Below, in pieces: positions 39,722 through 41,613 of a DNA stretch of 41,613 bases. This DNA comes from Acetobacteraceae bacterium (GTDB lineage Bacteria > Pseudomonadota > Alphaproteobacteria > Acetobacterales > Acetobacteraceae). Below the pieces are notes generated by a model. It was not told the DNA's origin. It saw only the letters and a program-made list of their open reading frames with translations, and did not search any database. Within the stretch, counting starts at the first letter, position 1. Each line of letters begins with the position of its first letter. The DNA lies in contig JASHOF010000021.1 of NCBI GenBank assembly GCA_030041255.1, positions 1 through 41,613 on the forward strand, written 5' to 3'. A program made the translations under genes and the position numbers.

Positions 39722-40768
39722 ATGACCTTGCCAGGCCAGGCGATGACCGTGCTGGGCCCGGTGCCTCCCGCCGCACTCGGTCTCGTGCTGATGCACGAGC
39801 ACGTGCTGAACGACTGCCGTTGCTGGTGGCACCGGCCGCAGGAACGAGCCCGCAATCGCCTTGCCTGCGAGCCGGTCAATCCCGGCATCATCGGTGAGCT
39901 GAGGATGGATCCCTTCGTCAATCTCGACAATCTCTCGCTCGACGATGAGCGGCTGGCCGCCGCCGAGCTCATGCTTGCCGCAGACGAAGGCTGCCGCACC
40001 GTCGTCGACCCCACCTGCCGCGGCATCGGCCGCAACCCGGAGGCGCTGGCGCGCATTTCCCGCGCCACCGGCCTCAACATCGTCATGGGCGGCGGCTATT
40101 ACCTCGAAGCCTCGCATCCGCCCCGGCTTGCCGGCATGGGCGCCGATGACATCGCAGCCGAGATCATCCGCGATGCGACCGAAGGCGTGGATGGCAGCGG
40201 CGTGCGCATCGGCCTGATCGGCGAGATCGGCATCTCCGCCGGTTTTACGCCGGCCGAAGAGAAATCGCTGCGTGGCGCCGCCCGCGCTGCCCGGCTGAGC
40301 GGCCTTTCTCTCATGGTGCACCTGCCCGGCTGGGAGCGCCATGGCCGGCGCGTGCTCGACATCGTCGAGGAGGAAGGCGCGGATCCGGCGCGTGTCGTGC
40401 TCTGCCACATGAATCCCTCGCACGACGATCCCGCCTACCAGGAAGCGCTCGCCGGGCGCGGCGCCTGCATCGAGTACGACATGATCGGCATGGATTTCTG
40501 GTACGCCGACCAGGGCGTGCAGTGTCCCTCGGAGGAAGAGAATGCCCGCGCCGTCGCCCGCCTGGTTGCCGGCGGCTTCACCCCGCAGCTTCTGCTTTCG
40601 CAGGATGTGTTCCTGAAGATGATGCTGACCCGCCACGGCGGCTTCGGCTACGCCTACCTCCAGCGTCATTTCCTGCCGCGGCTGAGGCGCCACGGCGTTT
40701 CCGATGCCGCGATCGAAACCATGCTGGTTGCCAACCCCGCCCGCATCCTGGCCGGCAGAGCCGCCTGA
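39722..40768 (+). CDS. Phosphotriesterase-family hydrolase (PHP/lactonase-like)
   Basis: 348-residue amidohydrolase of the phosphotriesterase family, starting one base after the permease stop. Metal ligands seen: H25 and H27 (LMHEHVLND), E168 (LIGEIGIS) where true phosphotriesterase has a carboxylated Lys, H200 (LMVHLPGWE), H229 (VLCHMNPSH) and D295 (LLSQDVFLKM). The Glu bridge places it with the homology-protein (PHP) branch, whose known members are mostly lactonases or unknown. With a sugar-type transporter in the operon, a sugar-lactone or similar substrate is plausible. The N-terminus (GQAMTVLGPVPPAALG) is typical of the family. Confidence 0.88.
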   Translation: MTLPGQAMTVLGPVPPAALGLVLMHEHVLNDCRCWWHRPQERARNRLACEPVNPGIIGELRMDPFVNLDNLSLDDERLAAAELMLAADEGCRTVVDPTCRGIGRNPEALARISRATGLNIVMGGGYYLEASHPPRLAGMGADDIAAEIIRDATEGVDGSGVRIGLIGEIGISAGFTPAEEKSLRGAARAARLSGLSLMVHLPGWERHGRRVLDIVEEEGADPARVVLCHMNPSHDDPAYQEALAGRGACIEYDMIGMDFWYADQGVQCPSEEENARAVARLVAGGFTPQLLLSQDVFLKMMLTRHGGFGYAYLQRHFLPRLRRHGVSDAAIETMLVANPARILAGRAA

Positions 40769-40784
40769 ACGGAGAAGAGAATCG

Positions 40785-41549
40785 ATGAGCGAACGCCTCG
40801 ACATCCTCCTGGTCGGCGAGAGCTGGATGAGTGCGGCGAGCCACTACAAGGGCTTCGACCAGTTCGGAAGCGTGACGTTCCACCTGGGTGCCGAGCCGCT
40901 CGTCGCGGCATTGCGCGAAAGCCGCTTCGCGCTGACCTACATGCCCACCCACGAGGCGGCGGAGGGATTCCCCTTCACCAGCGAGGGCCTCAGCCGCTAC
41001 CGCGCGCTCATCCTCTCGGATATCGGCGCCAACACGCTGCTGCTGCCGCAGGCGGTGTGGCTGCGCGGCGAAACGGTGCCGAACCGGCTCAGCCTGATCC
41101 GCGATTTCGTCGCCGGCGGCGGCGGCCTCGTCATGGCCGGCGGCTATCTCAGTTTCCAGGGCATCGACGGCCGCGCCCGCTGGCGGCGCACGGCGGTCGA
41201 GGAGGCCCTTCCGGTGCGCTGCCTGCCGCACGACGATCGGCTCGAGGTGCCCGAAGGGTTCGTGGCCGAGCCGGCCCACGGACATCCCGTCCTCGAGGGT
41301 CTCGGTGAGCCGTGGCCTGCGCTGCTCGGCGCCAACGAGGTCATCGCCAAGGAGGATGCGGAGGTCATCGCCCGACTGCCCGGACATGCCGGTGGCCATC
41401 CGCTGCTCGTCCTTGGCCGTCACGGCAAGGGCCGCTCGGTCGCCTGGACTTCCGACATCGGCCCGCACTGGCTGCCCGAGCGTTTCGTTCGCTGGCCGGG
41501 CTATGCGCGGCTCTGGACCAACATCCTCGGTTGGGTCAGCGGCGGATGA
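40785..41549 (+). CDS. Putative glutamine-amidotransferase-like protein (GATase1_like)
   Basis: 254 residues from the ATG at 40785, preceded by GGAGAAGAGA. The Rossmann-like core resembles the class I amidotransferase-like family often found in sugar-use operons: LDILLVGESWMSAASHYKG (about 5-23), YRALILSDIGANTLLLP, and FVAGGGGLVMAGGYLSFQG (about 107-125), where a true amidotransferase would have a G-x-C-x-G nucleophile. Here it is G-G-Y and no Cys is in place, so it is probably not a glutaminase. Further conserved: HPVLEGL and GRHGKGRSVAWTSDIGPHWLP. The function is unknown; operon position suggests a role with the hydrolase and the imported compound. Confidence 0.75.
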   Translation: MSERLDILLVGESWMSAASHYKGFDQFGSVTFHLGAEPLVAALRESRFALTYMPTHEAAEGFPFTSEGLSRYRALILSDIGANTLLLPQAVWLRGETVPNRLSLIRDFVAGGGGLVMAGGYLSFQGIDGRARWRRTAVEEALPVRCLPHDDRLEVPEGFVAEPAHGHPVLEGLGEPWPALLGANEVIAKEDAEVIARLPGHAGGHPLLVLGRHGKGRSVAWTSDIGPHWLPERFVRWPGYARLWTNILGWVSGG

Positions 41550-41613
41550 CGGCGCCGGCGAAAATCGCGGCCAGCGCGCCCTGGTGCGGAGACGACGCCA
41601 GCGCGCCGCGCGC
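41546..41613 (+). CDS. Start of a further operon gene (truncated by window end)
   Basis: ATG at 41546 overlaps the preceding TGA (ATGA), like most junctions in this operon. The visible residues read MTAPAKIAASAPWCGDDASA. Too short to recognise, but the overlap and the operon context make a real gene likely. Confidence 0.4.
   Translation, partial: MTAPAKIAASAPWCGDDASAPR

Noticed and set aside
1-41613. CRISPR arrays, rRNA and tRNA genes, insertion sequences
   Set aside because: I saw no regular repeat-spacer structure, no tRNA-like cloverleaf, and no transposase frame or terminal inverted repeats on reading both strands. Low-similarity remnants could be missed.

Overview
The window is high-GC DNA from what looks like an alphaproteobacterial chromosome, most likely in or near the Acetobacteraceae/Rhodospirillales. 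The evidence is the aroE-coaE-dnaQ gene order, an ilvE / MarR / OmpR-type regulator / sensor kinase block resembling petP-petR loci, a YumC-type ferredoxin-NADP reductase, an ettA gene and a PEP-CTERM protein. The taxonomic call is inference; no rRNA or tRNA marker is present.

Region 1 (1-12574) is a carbon-uptake locus. A GntR/FCD regulator (cut by the window edge) precedes an ABC cassette of the ribose/xylose (CUT2) type: fused ATPase, two permeases and a binding protein. Next come a polysaccharide-deacetylase-fold hydrolase resembling cyclic-imide hydrolases, then a second complete CUT2 cassette in the order binding protein, permease, permease, ATPase. A convergent enolase-superfamily (mandelate-racemase-like) enzyme closes the locus. 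Strong hairpins follow both binding-protein genes.

Region 2 (12575-15866) is an accessory island, visibly less GC-rich in its left part. It holds two RES-Xre toxin-antitoxin modules facing each other, with a small repeat-rich membrane-like protein between them. The left 0.86 kb is unassigned.

Region 3 (15867-26909) is mostly core genome: xylulokinase, ferredoxin-NADP reductase, aroE, coaE, dnaQ, a large hybrid histidine kinase with two receiver domains, ilvE (reverse), and a MarR regulator / response regulator / sensor kinase operon.

Region 4 (26910-31228) holds a cupin, a decayed GIY-YIG gene, an orphan PEP-CTERM tail, a PEP-CTERM protein gene behind a near-consensus sigma-54 promoter, the ribosome-associated ABC-F ATPase EttA, and a MarR regulator.

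Region 5 (30731-35550, reverse) is an efflux operon: membrane-fusion adaptor, RND pump and MarR regulator, with a direct repeat upstream that may be the operator.

Region 6 (35926-41613) is a second carbon-uptake operon. A LacI regulator with its own 14-bp palindromic operator is followed without gaps by a binding protein, a single-domain ATPase, a permease, a phosphotriesterase-family hydrolase, a glutamine-amidotransferase-like protein and the start of a further gene. Almost every junction is a 4-bp overlap, so the operon is probably translated and regulated as one unit. With xylB, the window carries three CUT2 transporters and several candidate catabolic enzymes, which suggests a metabolically versatile heterotroph living on plant- or soil-derived carbon.
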